Of a DNA stretch of 64,000 nucleotides, positions 43,042 to 52,233 are shown one piece after another. Positions within the stretch are counted from its first letter, which is position 1, and each line of letters opens with the position of its first letter. The translations under genes and the position numbers were made by a program. Below the pieces are notes generated by a model that saw only the letters and a program-made list of their open reading frames with translations, ran no database searches and was not told the origin of the DNA. Source of the DNA: Silanimonas sp021297925 (GTDB lineage: Bacteria; Pseudomonadota; Gammaproteobacteria; Xanthomonadales; Xanthomonadaceae). Where the stretch lies: the NCBI GenBank assembly GCA_027532825.1, contig JAPZTL010000008.1, forward strand, positions 1 to 64,000. The letters run 5' to 3'.

Positions 43042-44079
43042 ATGGCCCCGGCCCCCGATCGACTGACCCTGCCTGAATTCTGCGCGCGCGGCCGTCTCCT
43101 TGCGGCGATCGCGGCCGGGCAACTGGTCATCCTCACCATCGCCCTCGCCCCGACGCGCGCGCCGCGCTGGGACTTCACCGAGTTCGCGTCCGCCAGCGCC
43201 CTCGCCACCTGGATCGCGATCGCCTCGGCGCTGGCCTTGTGCAAGTCGCGGCCCTGGCTGATGCGCCTGCCGCCGCGGATCGATTTCGTCGTCGCCACCG
43301 CGGTGCCGATGGGGGTGGCCCTGCTGGGCGCGGGCTCGCTGAGCTACATCGCCGCCACGATCGGCGGGTTCATCCTCGACGCGGATCGTGATCGCCACTT
43401 CGTTCTGGCCACCGTCGGCTTGACCGGCCTGATCGCCGCCATCGCGACTCGCTACTTCGCCGCCGAGGACCGCTGGCGGGCCCAGGTGGAAGCGGTCTCC
43501 CAGGCGCAGATGGAGGCGCTGCAGGCCCGCATCCGGCCGCACTTCCTGTTCAATTCGATGAACTCCATCGCGGCGCTGGTGCGGCGGGATCCGGCCGCCG
43601 CCGAACAGGCCGTCGAGGACCTGTCCGAGCTGTTCCGTGCCGCGCTCGGCCAAGGCGTCGGCGCCGACACGCTGGCCGGCGAGATCCACCTCGCGCAGCG
43701 CTTCCTCGGCATCGAGCAACTCCGGCTCGGCGACCGGCTGCGGGTGCGTTGGGACAGTGCGCCCGACCTGCCGCTCGACCTGTCGATGCCGCGCCTCGTT
43801 CTGCAGCCCCTGCTGGAGAACGCGGTGGTGCACGGGGTTGCGCGGCTGCCCGAGGGGGGCGAGATCACCGTCGCGCTGCGCGTCGAGGGAGGGCGCCTGC
43901 GGGTCGAGGTCGCCAACCCGTATCCGGTCGACGTGCCGGGCCGGCCCGGCAACGGCCACGCGCTGGCCTCGATCCGCCAGCGCCTCGAGCACCGCTTCGG
44001 CCGCGGGGTTGGCATGACGGCCTCGGCGGAGCGCGGCTACTATCGCGTCCGACTCGACCTGCCGATGCCTGCCGCGTGA
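43042..44079 (+). CDS. algZ: AlgZ/FimS-like sensor histidine kinase
   Basis: 345 residues. Four hydrophobic helices (about 19-135), then a LytS-type His_kinase domain with IRPHFLFNSMNS (His167) and an ATPase domain with LLENAVVHG and GNGHALASIRQRL. In Pseudomonas AlgZ-AlgR controls twitching, alginate and virulence. Gene order algZ-algR-hemC matches that locus. Overlaps algR by GTGA. Confidence 0.9.
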   Translation: MAPAPDRLTLPEFCARGRLLAAIAAGQLVILTIALAPTRAPRWDFTEFASASALATWIAIASALALCKSRPWLMRLPPRIDFVVATAVPMGVALLGAGSLSYIAATIGGFILDADRDRHFVLATVGLTGLIAAIATRYFAAEDRWRAQVEAVSQAQMEALQARIRPHFLFNSMNSIAALVRRDPAAAEQAVEDLSELFRAALGQGVGADTLAGEIHLAQRFLGIEQLRLGDRLRVRWDSAPDLPLDLSMPRLVLQPLLENAVVHGVARLPEGGEITVALRVEGGRLRVEVANPYPVDVPGRPGNGHALASIRQRLEHRFGRGVGMTASAERGYYRVRLDLPMPAA

Positions 44080-44807
44080 ACGTGCTGATCGTCGATGACG
44101 AGCCTCTCGCCCGGGAACGCCTCGAGCGCCTTCTCGGCGGACTCGGCGGCCACGTCGTGTTCCCGTCGTGCGGCGATGGTCGAGCCGCCGTCGAGGCCTG
44201 CGCGGCGGGCGGGGTCGACGCGGTGCTGCTCGACATCGAGATGCCCGGCATGGACGGCCTGGAGGCCGCCCGCCACCTCGCCACGCTGCCGTCGCCGCCG
44301 GCGGTCGTGTTCTGTACCGCCTACGACGACCACGCGCTGGCTGCGTTCGAGGCGGCGGCGGTCGACTACCTGCTGAAGCCGGTGCGCGCCGAGCGCCTCG
44401 AGGAGGCGTTGCGTCGCGCCGCCGAGCGTCGCGCGGGGCGGGTCGTGGCGCCGACCCCGCCGCCCTCGACGCGCGCCCGCAGCCACCTGTCGGCGCGGCT
44501 GCGCGGCTCGCTGCGCCTGATTCCGGTCGCGGAGATCCGCTACCTGCAGGCCGAGGAGAAGTACGTCGTCGTGCACCACGCGCGTGGCGAGGACCTCGTC
44601 GAGGACTCGCTGAAGGCGCTCGAGCTGGAGTTCGCCGGCCGCTTCCTGCGCATCCACCGCAGCTGCCTCGTCGCCCGAGCGCAGTTCGCCGAACTCAAGC
44701 GCCTGCCGGACGGCAGCACCCACGCGGTGCTGCGCGACGGCGGCATCGAACTCGAGGTGAGCCGACGCTGCCTGCCCGGCCTCCGCGAGGCCCTCGCCCA
44801 CCTCTAG
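44076..44807 (+). CDS. algR: LytTR response regulator AlgR
   Basis: 243 residues, GTG start. Receiver with VDDE pocket and Asp53 (LLDIEMPGMDG), C-terminal LytTR DNA-binding domain with VAEIRYLQAEEKYVVVHH and LRIHRSCLV (quoted in parts). Immediately downstream of its kinase. Confidence 0.93.
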   Translation: MNVLIVDDEPLARERLERLLGGLGGHVVFPSCGDGRAAVEACAAGGVDAVLLDIEMPGMDGLEAARHLATLPSPPAVVFCTAYDDHALAAFEAAAVDYLLKPVRAERLEEALRRAAERRAGRVVAPTPPPSTRARSHLSARLRGSLRLIPVAEIRYLQAEEKYVVVHHARGEDLVEDSLKALELEFAGRFLRIHRSCLVARAQFAELKRLPDGSTHAVLRDGGIELEVSRRCLPGLREALAHL

Positions 44808-44835
44808 GGCGCCCGCGCCCGTCCACGGATTCCCC

Positions 44836-45747
44836 ATGCCTCAGCTCCGTCTGGCCACGCGCGAAAGCGCGCTGGCCCTCTGGCAGACCGAACACGTCGC
44901 CGCCCGTCTGCGCGCCCTGCACCCCGGACTCGACGTGGTGCTCGTCCCCATGACCACGCGCGGCGACCAGATCCTCGACCGCGCGCTGGCGGCGGTCGGC
45001 GGCAAGGGCCTGTTCCTGAAGGAGCTGGAGGTGGCGATGCTGGAAGGCCGCGCGGACGCTGCCGTGCACTCGCTGAAGGACGTGCCGATGGAACTCGAAG
45101 GTCCATTCGCGCTGCCGGCCATCCTCGAGCGCGCCGATCCCTACGACGCCTTCGTCAGCAACGTCCATGCCTCGTTCGACGCGCTGCCGAACGGCGCCCG
45201 CGTCGGCACCAGCTCGCTGCGGCGGCAGGCCCAGCTCCGGGCCCTGCGCCCCGACCTCGAGCTCATCGACCTGCGCGGCAACGTCAACACCCGCCTCGCC
45301 AAGCTGGATGCCGGGCAGTACGACGCGATCATCCTCGCCTGTGCGGGCCTGCAGCGGCTGGGCTTCGACGCCCGCATCCGCGAGCGGCTGACGCCGCCGC
45401 GGCTGCTGCCCGCGGTGGCGCAGGGGGCCATCGCCATCGAATGCCGCGAGGACGACGCCGCCACCGCGCGCCTGCTGCGCGGGCTGGATGACGGCACCAC
45501 GCGCGTGTGCGTGGAGGCCGAGCGCGCGATGAACCGCGCCCTGCACGGGAACTGCCACGTGCCGGTCGCCGGCTTCGCCGAGTTGTTCAACGAGAAGCTG
45601 GTGCTGCGCGGCGCGGTCGGCGATGTCGCGGACGGGCGCATGGTGCGCGCGGAAGCGAAGGGCAGCGCCGCCGATCCGGAAGGCCTGGGGCGGCAGGTGG
45701 CCGAGTCGCTGCTCGCTGCCGGCGCCGGCGAACTGCTGGGGCACTGA
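44836..45747 (+). CDS. hemC: Porphobilinogen deaminase (hydroxymethylbilane synthase)
   Basis: 303 residues. Joins four porphobilinogens on a dipyrromethane cofactor. Cofactor-attachment Cys240 in LHGNCHVPV; GKGLFLKELE and VHSLKDVPM are family blocks with the catalytic Asp82. Follows algR by 28 bp. hemD, usually next in Pseudomonas, is absent here. Confidence 0.98.
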   Translation: MPQLRLATRESALALWQTEHVAARLRALHPGLDVVLVPMTTRGDQILDRALAAVGGKGLFLKELEVAMLEGRADAAVHSLKDVPMELEGPFALPAILERADPYDAFVSNVHASFDALPNGARVGTSSLRRQAQLRALRPDLELIDLRGNVNTRLAKLDAGQYDAIILACAGLQRLGFDARIRERLTPPRLLPAVAQGAIAIECREDDAATARLLRGLDDGTTRVCVEAERAMNRALHGNCHVPVAGFAELFNEKLVLRGAVGDVADGRMVRAEAKGSAADPEGLGRQVAESLLAAGAGELLGH

Positions 45748-45814
45748 GCCCCGCGTCTCTCGCCGTCCCGGGATTCTGCGATGCTAGGCCCCTGACGTCG
45801 TCCGGGAGCCCCGC

Positions 45815-46786
45815 ATGGACCGCTACGAACGCATCCTCGCCCTGCATCGCACGCTGAAGGCCGCACGGCTCGCGGTGCCGCTGCAGCGCCTGATGGACGA
45901 GCTGGGCTGTTCGCGCGCCACGCTCTACCGCGACCTCGCCTTCCTGCGCGATGCCCTCGGCGCCCCGCTCGAGAGCAGCGACGGCGAGGCCAGCTTCCGC
46001 TACGACGAGAAGGAGGCCGAGCGCTTCGAGTTGCCGGGTCTCTGGCTCAGTTCGGAGGAACTGCACGCCCTCACCGCCGCGCAGCAGCTGCTCGACCGCA
46101 CGGGGCCGGGCATTCTGTCGGCGGCGATCGCGCCGCTCAAGAGCCGCATCGACGCCCTGCTGCAGCAGCACGCTGGCGGCAAGCGCTGGCCGATCGAGCG
46201 CGTCCGCGTGATCGGCTCCGGCACGCGCCGCGTCGACGAGGCCGTGTTCCGCATGGTTGCCAGCGGCGTGCTCGAGCGGAAGCGTCTTCGCTTCGAGTAC
46301 CTCGCGCGCTCGACCAACGCGCGCACGGTGCGGCAGGTCTCGCCGCAGCGCCTCACGCATTACCGCGACAATTGGTACCTCGACGCCTGGGACCACGAGC
46401 GCGAGGCGCTGCGCAGCTTCTCCGTCGACCGCATCCGCCACGCCCGCATCGAGGACGCGACGGCCATCGACCATCCCGACGCCGAGCTCGACGCCCACTT
46501 CGCCGCCAGCTACGGCATCTTCTCCGGCGCCCCGAAGGCCTGGGCGACGATCCGCTTCAGCGCCAAGGCCGCGCGCTGGGTCGCCGACGAGCACTGGCAT
46601 TCCAAGCAGGAGGGTCGCCTGCTGCCCGACGGCCGCTACGAACTGCGGCTGCCTTACAGCAACGCGCGCGAGCTGCTGATGGACGTGCTGCGCTACGGGC
46701 CCGACGCCGAGGTGGTCGAGCCGCCGGCGCTGCGGGAGCAGCTTCGTGGGCTGCTGCAGCTGACCGCCGCGGCCTATGGCGACTGA
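45815..46786 (+). CDS. HTH/WYL-domain transcriptional regulator
   Basis: 323 residues. N-terminal DeoR-like HTH (LAVPLQRLMDELGCSRATLY), then a WYL domain (about 140-215) with RHTHYRDNWYLDAWDHE-type motif (here LTHYRDNWYLDAWDHE) and a C-terminal WCX region. WYL regulators often bind nucleic-acid-derived ligands. GGGAG precedes ATG 45815. Overlaps the patatin gene by 11 bp. Confidence 0.9.
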   Translation: MDRYERILALHRTLKAARLAVPLQRLMDELGCSRATLYRDLAFLRDALGAPLESSDGEASFRYDEKEAERFELPGLWLSSEELHALTAAQQLLDRTGPGILSAAIAPLKSRIDALLQQHAGGKRWPIERVRVIGSGTRRVDEAVFRMVASGVLERKRLRFEYLARSTNARTVRQVSPQRLTHYRDNWYLDAWDHEREALRSFSVDRIRHARIEDATAIDHPDAELDAHFAASYGIFSGAPKAWATIRFSAKAARWVADEHWHSKQEGRLLPDGRYELRLPYSNARELLMDVLRYGPDAEVVEPPALREQLRGLLQLTAAAYGD

Positions 46787-47702
46787 CGCCGCCGGAAAGC
46801 GCGTCGCGCTGGTGCTGGGGGCCGGGGGCGCGCGCGGCCTCGCCCACATCGGCGTGATCGAGGCCCTGCTCGAACGGGGCTACGACATCTCCGCGGTGGC
46901 AGGGTCGTCGATGGGCGCGCTGGTCGGCGGCATCCATGCCGCCGGCAAGCTCGACGCGTACCGGGACTGGGTGGAACGCCTCGTGCGCAACGACGTGCTG
47001 CGCCTGCTCGACGTGACCTTCGGCGCCCCGGGCTTCATCCGCGGCGAGCGCGTGATCGCCACGCTGCGCGAGCTCGTCGGCGACCATGCGATCGAGTCGT
47101 TGCCGATCCCCTTCGTCGCCGTGGCCACCGACCTCGCCACGCAGCGCGAGGTGTGGTTCCAGCGCGGCCCCCTGTTCGACGCGATCCGCGCCTCGATCGC
47201 CATTCCGATGGTCTTCACCCCGCACGAGGTGGATGGACGGGAGCTCGTCGACGGTGGACTGCTCGCGCCGTTGCCGGTGGCCGCAACGCGAGGCTTCCAT
47301 TGCGACCTCGTCGTCGCCGTCGACCTCAACGCCCGCGGGCCGCGCCCGGCGCCGGCCGGTCCCGTCGCGCTGCGCGAGACCGAGATGTTCGACGACGACC
47401 GGCCGCCCCCGCCGGCCGGCTGGCGCGAGCGGGTCGCCTCCTGGTTCTCGCCGGCGGCCGTCGCGCCCCGGGCGCCGCCGCCTCCGGCGGGGGGCGGGAT
47501 CGCCGGCGTACTCGATCTGATGTCGCGGTCGATGGACACGATGCATTCGCAGATCACGCGGCTGCAGCTCGCGCAGGATCCGCCCGACCTGCTGATCCGC
47601 GTGCCGCGCGACAGCGCGACCTTCTACGAGTTCTGGCGCGGCCGCGAACTGCGCGCCCTCGGCCACCGCATCGCGGCGGACGCCCTCGACGCTTGGCGCT
47701 GA
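46776..47702 (+). CDS. Patatin-like phospholipase (RssA-like)
   Basis: 308 residues. Ser-Asp dyad: Ser45 in GSSMG and Asp159 in DGG; oxyanion GAGGARG (15-21). The RssA-type core is about 300 residues, matching. A Pro-rich loop (about 222-245) is extra. Substrate unknown; likely a cytoplasmic or membrane-associated lipase. Coupled to the WYL gene. Confidence 0.92.
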   Translation: MATDAAGKRVALVLGAGGARGLAHIGVIEALLERGYDISAVAGSSMGALVGGIHAAGKLDAYRDWVERLVRNDVLRLLDVTFGAPGFIRGERVIATLRELVGDHAIESLPIPFVAVATDLATQREVWFQRGPLFDAIRASIAIPMVFTPHEVDGRELVDGGLLAPLPVAATRGFHCDLVVAVDLNARGPRPAPAGPVALRETEMFDDDRPPPPAGWRERVASWFSPAAVAPRAPPPPAGGGIAGVLDLMSRSMDTMHSQITRLQLAQDPPDLLIRVPRDSATFYEFWRGRELRALGHRIAADALDAWR

Positions 47703-47821
47703 TCGGGGCCGCCGCGCGGGGTGGCCGACCGCTTCCAATCGCCTGTTGGTTACGCCCGCGTGCACGGCGTGACTTTGGCCATATCCGGCGGAGCGCAGGC
47801 AGGGGGTAAGCTCGGTCACCC

Positions 47822-47827
47822 CATAAT
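47822..47827 (+). promoter_or_regulatory. -10 element of the S9 peptidase genes
   Basis: CATAAT, 15 bp before ATG 47843, with GGAG between them. Confidence 0.4.
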
Positions 47828-47842
47828 GCTGGAGCTCCAACG

Positions 47843-49987
47843 ATGCGCCGCACGCGCCTTGCCGTTGTCTTCGCCCTGATGTCCGCGTCCTTCGCCCACG
47901 CCCAAGCCCCCGCCTCCGCACCGTCCGCCTCGCCGGTCGCCGCGCCCGGTGCCACCGCACCCATGCCCGCCGATCCCTGGCAGTGGCTGGAGGACGTCGA
48001 GGGCACCCGCTCCCTCGATTGGGTCAAGGCCCAGAACGCCGACACGAAGGCCACGCTGGAGGCGCAGCCGGGCTTCACGACGCTGCGCGACGACCTGCTC
48101 GCCATCCTCGACTCGAACGCCCGCATCCCGTTCGTCGGCAAACAGGGCGAGTACTTCTACAACTTCTGGCGAGACGCCAAGAACCCCGCCGGCGTGTGGC
48201 GCCGCACCACGCTCGAGGAGTACCGCAAGGCCGAGCCGGCGTGGGAGGTGCTGCTCGACCTCGATGCGCTGAACAAGGCCGAGGACATGAACTGGGTCTG
48301 GCGCGGCGCCGACTGCCTGCGTCCGGCCTACGACCGCTGCCTCGTCTCGCTGTCGCGCGGTGGCGCCGACGCCATCGAGATCCGCGAGTGGGACCAGTCC
48401 GACCGCGCCTTCGTCGAGGGCGGCTTCCGCCTGCCGGAAGCCAAGGGCGGCGCCGGCTGGCGCGACGCCGACAGCCTCTACGTCTACACCGATTTCGGCG
48501 CCGGTTCGATGACCTCGTCGGGCTACCCGCGCATCGCCAAGCTCTGGTCGCGCGGCACGCCGCTGGCCGAGGCGAAGGTGGTCTACGAGGGCAAGCCCGA
48601 GGACATGTACATCGCCGCCGGCCGTGACCTGACGCCGGGTTTCGAGCGCGACTTCGTCAGCCGCACCATCGCCTTCTACAACGACGAGCTGTACCTGCGC
48701 GGCGAGGACGGCACCCTGACCAAGGTCGATGCCCCGAACTCGGCCAACAAGACGCCCTACCGCGAGTGGCTGATCCTCGAGCTCCGCGAGGACTACGCCG
48801 CGGGCGGCACCACCTACCCGAAGGGATCGGTCATCGCGACCCGGCTCGACGTCTTCATGGCCGGCGGCCGCGACTTCGATGTGCTGTTCCAGCCGACCGA
48901 CACCACGGCCTTCGTCTCGCTGACGCCGACCAAGAACCACCTGATCCTCAACGTCCTCGAGGACGTCAAGAACCGCTTGTCGGTGCTGACCTACGCGGAC
49001 GGCGAGTGGACGCGCGCGCCGCTGGAAGGCGCGCCCGCCTTCGGCACCGTGTCGGTGGCCGCGGTCGACGACGAGGAGAACGACGACTACTTCCTCACCG
49101 TCACCGATTACCTGACGCCGACCACGCTGATGCTCGGCACCATCGGCGAGGCGCCGCAGCCGCTCAAGCAGCTGCCGGCCTTCTTCGACGCCTCGGATCT
49201 CGAGATCACCCAGAACTTCGCCACCAGCAAGGACGGTACCCGCGTGCCGTACTTCATGGTCGCCAAGAAGGGGCTCGAGAAGAACGGCAAGAACCCGACC
49301 CTGCTGTACGGCTACGGCGGCTTCGAGATCTCGTTGACCCCGGGGTACTCGGCCGGCGTCGGTCGCGCGTGGCTGTCGGAGGGCGGTGTCTACGTCGTCG
49401 CCAACATCCGCGGTGGCGGCGAGTACGGCCCGCGCTGGCACCAGGCCGGCTTGAAGGAAAACCGCCTGCGCATCTACGAGGATTTCGCCGCGGTGGCGGA
49501 AGACCTGATCAAGCGCGGCATCACCACGCCGCCCCACCTCGGCATCCAGGGCGGCAGCAATGGCGGCCTGCTGGTGGGCAACATGACGGTCCTGTACCCG
49601 CAGCTGTTCGGCGCCGTGGTCTGCCAGGTGCCCCTGCTCGACATGCGCCGCTACCACACGCTGCTCGCCGGCGCCTCGTGGATGGCCGAGTACGGCAACC
49701 CCGACGACCCGGCGCAGTGGGAGTTCATCCGCACCTTCTCGCCGTACCACAACGTCACGTCCGACGCGCAGTACCCGCCGGTGCTGTTCACCACCTCGAC
49801 CCGCGACGACCGCGTGCACCCGGGCCATGCCCGCAAGATGTTCGCGCTGATGAAGGAGCAGGGCCACCCGGTCTACTACTACGAGAACATCGAAGGCGGC
49901 CACGGCGGCGCGGCCAACAACGCCCAGACCGCGTACATGAACGCGCTGGCCTACACCTTCCTCAAGACCAAGCTGTTCGCGGAGTAA
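47843..49987 (+). CDS. Secreted prolyl oligopeptidase family (S9A) serine peptidase
   Basis: 714 residues. Signal peptide (1-20, ending FAHA). N-terminal beta-propeller, then an alpha/beta-hydrolase domain with nucleophile in GGSNGGLL, Asp in STRDDRVHPGHA and His in IEGGHGGA. Cleaves short peptides, probably after proline, in the periplasm. The next gene, 4 bp away, is a second S9 enzyme. Confidence 0.94.
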   Translation: MRRTRLAVVFALMSASFAHAQAPASAPSASPVAAPGATAPMPADPWQWLEDVEGTRSLDWVKAQNADTKATLEAQPGFTTLRDDLLAILDSNARIPFVGKQGEYFYNFWRDAKNPAGVWRRTTLEEYRKAEPAWEVLLDLDALNKAEDMNWVWRGADCLRPAYDRCLVSLSRGGADAIEIREWDQSDRAFVEGGFRLPEAKGGAGWRDADSLYVYTDFGAGSMTSSGYPRIAKLWSRGTPLAEAKVVYEGKPEDMYIAAGRDLTPGFERDFVSRTIAFYNDELYLRGEDGTLTKVDAPNSANKTPYREWLILELREDYAAGGTTYPKGSVIATRLDVFMAGGRDFDVLFQPTDTTAFVSLTPTKNHLILNVLEDVKNRLSVLTYADGEWTRAPLEGAPAFGTVSVAAVDDEENDDYFLTVTDYLTPTTLMLGTIGEAPQPLKQLPAFFDASDLEITQNFATSKDGTRVPYFMVAKKGLEKNGKNPTLLYGYGGFEISLTPGYSAGVGRAWLSEGGVYVVANIRGGGEYGPRWHQAGLKENRLRIYEDFAAVAEDLIKRGITTPPHLGIQGGSNGGLLVGNMTVLYPQLFGAVVCQVPLLDMRRYHTLLAGASWMAEYGNPDDPAQWEFIRTFSPYHNVTSDAQYPPVLFTTSTRDDRVHPGHARKMFALMKEQGHPVYYYENIEGGHGGAANNAQTAYMNALAYTFLKTKLFAE

Positions 49988-49991
49988 GCCC

Positions 49992-52148
49992 ATGCATCCC
50001 GCCATCCCCCGCCACTCCCTTTCCGCCGTCCTCGGCGGCCTGGTCGCCGCCGGCATCGTCGCCCCGGCGTTCGCCGCCACCGCCGCCCTGCCGGCGCCGC
50101 CCGTGGCCGAGCAGCGCCCGCACGAGGTCAAGGCGCCGCACGGCGCCGTCCGCAACGACGAGTACTACTGGCTGCGCGATGACACGCGCGAGAACCCGGA
50201 GATGCTCGCCTACCTGAAGGCCGAGAACGCCTATGCCGATGCGGTGATGGCGCCGCTGGCCGGCCTCAAGGACACGCTCTACAACGAGATCGTCGCCCGC
50301 GTGAAGCAGGACGACGCCAGCGTGCCCTACCTCGAGGACGGCTTCTGGTACTACACGCGCTTCGAGACCGGCAAGGACTATCCGATCGTCGCCCGCCGCA
50401 AGGGCACGATGGACGCGCCCGAAGAGATCCTGCTCGACCAGAACGTGATGGCCGCCGGCAAGGACTTCTTCCAGGTCGGCACCTGGGAGGTCAGCCCCGA
50501 CGGCACCAAGCTCGCCTGGGCCGAGGACCTCAACGGCCGCCGCCAGTACACGATCAAGGTCAAGGACATCGCCAGCGGCGAGGTGCTCGATACCGCGATC
50601 ACCGGCGCCAGCGCGAACATCGTCTGGGGTGACGACAACAAGACGATCTGGTACGTCGAGAACGACCCGAAGACGCTGCTCACCACGCACGTCAAGACGC
50701 ACGTGCTCGGCACGCCGGCCTCGCAGGACCGCATCGTCTACACCGAAGCCGACACCAGCTTCTACATGGGCATCGGCCGCACGCGCTCGAAGCAGTACAT
50801 CTGCATCGGCGTGAGCAGCACGGTCTCGTCCGAGCAGCGCTGCACCAAGGCCGCCACCCCGGGCGAGTTCACCGTGATCGCGCCGCGCGAGCGCGACGTC
50901 GAGTACAGCGCCGACCACCATGCCGGCCGCTGGGTCATCACCACGAACTGGGACGCGCCGAACTTCCGCATCATGACCGCCGCCGAGGACGCCCTCGGCA
51001 GCCGCGAGGGCTGGAAGGAGCTGGTCCCCCATGCCGCCGACGTCTTCATCGAGGGCCTCGAGCTGTTCGACGGCTACATGGCCATCGGCGAGCGCTCGGA
51101 AGGGCTGCGGCGCATCCGCATCCTCAAGGACGACGGCGCCAGCGAGTTCGTGAAGTCGGACGAGCCGGCCTACACGATGGGCCTGTCCGTCAACGCCATG
51201 CCCGACACGCCGTGGGTGCGCTACACCTACACGTCGCTGACCACCCCGGCCACCACTTACGAGATCAACGTCCAGACCGGCGAGCGGAAGACGCTCAAGC
51301 AGGACCCGGTGCCGGGCTTCGACCCCGCGCAGTACGTCACCGAGCGCCTGTGGGTGCCCTCGCGCGACGGCTCGGTGCGGATCCCGGTGTCGCTGGTCTA
51401 CCGCAAGGGCTTCGAGAAGAACGGCGAGGCGGCGATGCTGCAAATGGGCTACGGCAGCTACGGCGCATCGATGGACCCGGCCTTCAGCCGCGCCGTGCCC
51501 AGCCTGCTCGACCGTGGCATGGTCTACGCCATCGCCCACATCCGCGGCGGCCAGGAGATGGGCCGCGCCTGGTACGACGGCGGCAAGCTCTTCAATAAGA
51601 AGAACACCTTCACCGACTTCATCGACGTCACGTCGGCGCTGGTCGAGAAGGGCTACGCCCACCCGGACCGCGTCGCCGCCATCGGCGGCAGCGCCGGCGG
51701 CCTGCTGATGGGTGCCATCAGCAACATGGCCCCGGAGAAGTACGACGTCATCCTCTCGCTGGTGCCCTTCGTCGATGTGGTGACGACGATGCTCGACCCG
51801 AGCATCCCGCTGACCACCAACGAATACGACGAGTGGGGCAACCCGGAGAAGAAGGACTTCCACGACTACATGCTGTCGTACTCGCCTTATGACCAGCTGG
51901 CGGCGAAGGACTACCCCGCGATGTTCATCGGCACCGGCCTGTGGGACTCGCAGGTGCAGTACTGGGAGCCGGCGAAGTACGTCGCCCGCCTGCGCGCGAA
52001 GAAGACCGACGACAACCTGCTGGTGTTCCGCACCAACATGGAGGCCGGCCATGGCGGCAAGTCGGGCCGCTTCCAGCGCTTCCGCGAGACGGCCGAGCAG
52101 TACGCCTTCATGCTCGACCAGCTCGGCGTGGAGAAGCGCGCCGAGTAA
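49992..52148 (+). CDS. Exported oligopeptidase B-like (S9A) serine peptidase
   Basis: 718 residues. Signal peptide (1-29, ending AFA). Resembles oligopeptidase B: RNDEYYWLRDD, ENAYADAVMAPL, and catalytic Ser in IGGSAGGLLMG, Asp in WDSQV, His in AGHGGKSGR. Oligopeptidase B enzymes cut after Arg/Lys and are usually cytosolic, so the signal peptide is notable. Tandem with the previous gene; terminator follows. Confidence 0.93.
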   Translation: MHPAIPRHSLSAVLGGLVAAGIVAPAFAATAALPAPPVAEQRPHEVKAPHGAVRNDEYYWLRDDTRENPEMLAYLKAENAYADAVMAPLAGLKDTLYNEIVARVKQDDASVPYLEDGFWYYTRFETGKDYPIVARRKGTMDAPEEILLDQNVMAAGKDFFQVGTWEVSPDGTKLAWAEDLNGRRQYTIKVKDIASGEVLDTAITGASANIVWGDDNKTIWYVENDPKTLLTTHVKTHVLGTPASQDRIVYTEADTSFYMGIGRTRSKQYICIGVSSTVSSEQRCTKAATPGEFTVIAPRERDVEYSADHHAGRWVITTNWDAPNFRIMTAAEDALGSREGWKELVPHAADVFIEGLELFDGYMAIGERSEGLRRIRILKDDGASEFVKSDEPAYTMGLSVNAMPDTPWVRYTYTSLTTPATTYEINVQTGERKTLKQDPVPGFDPAQYVTERLWVPSRDGSVRIPVSLVYRKGFEKNGEAAMLQMGYGSYGASMDPAFSRAVPSLLDRGMVYAIAHIRGGQEMGRAWYDGGKLFNKKNTFTDFIDVTSALVEKGYAHPDRVAAIGGSAGGLLMGAISNMAPEKYDVILSLVPFVDVVTTMLDPSIPLTTNEYDEWGNPEKKDFHDYMLSYSPYDQLAAKDYPAMFIGTGLWDSQVQYWEPAKYVARLRAKKTDDNLLVFRTNMEAGHGGKSGRFQRFRETAEQYAFMLDQLGVEKRAE

Positions 52149-52177
52149 GCCCCGCGCGCGATGGCCCACCTTGATCG

Positions 52178-52202
52178 ACCCCGGCTTTGCGCCGGGGTTT
52201 TT
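52178..52202 (+). terminator. Rho-independent terminator after the S9 genes
   Basis: ACCCCGGC-TTTGC-GCCGGGGT followed by a run of five T; 8-bp perfect stem. Confidence 0.92.
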
Positions 52203-52233
52203 CGTCCCGCTGCCGCGACGGCCCGAGGTTCGC

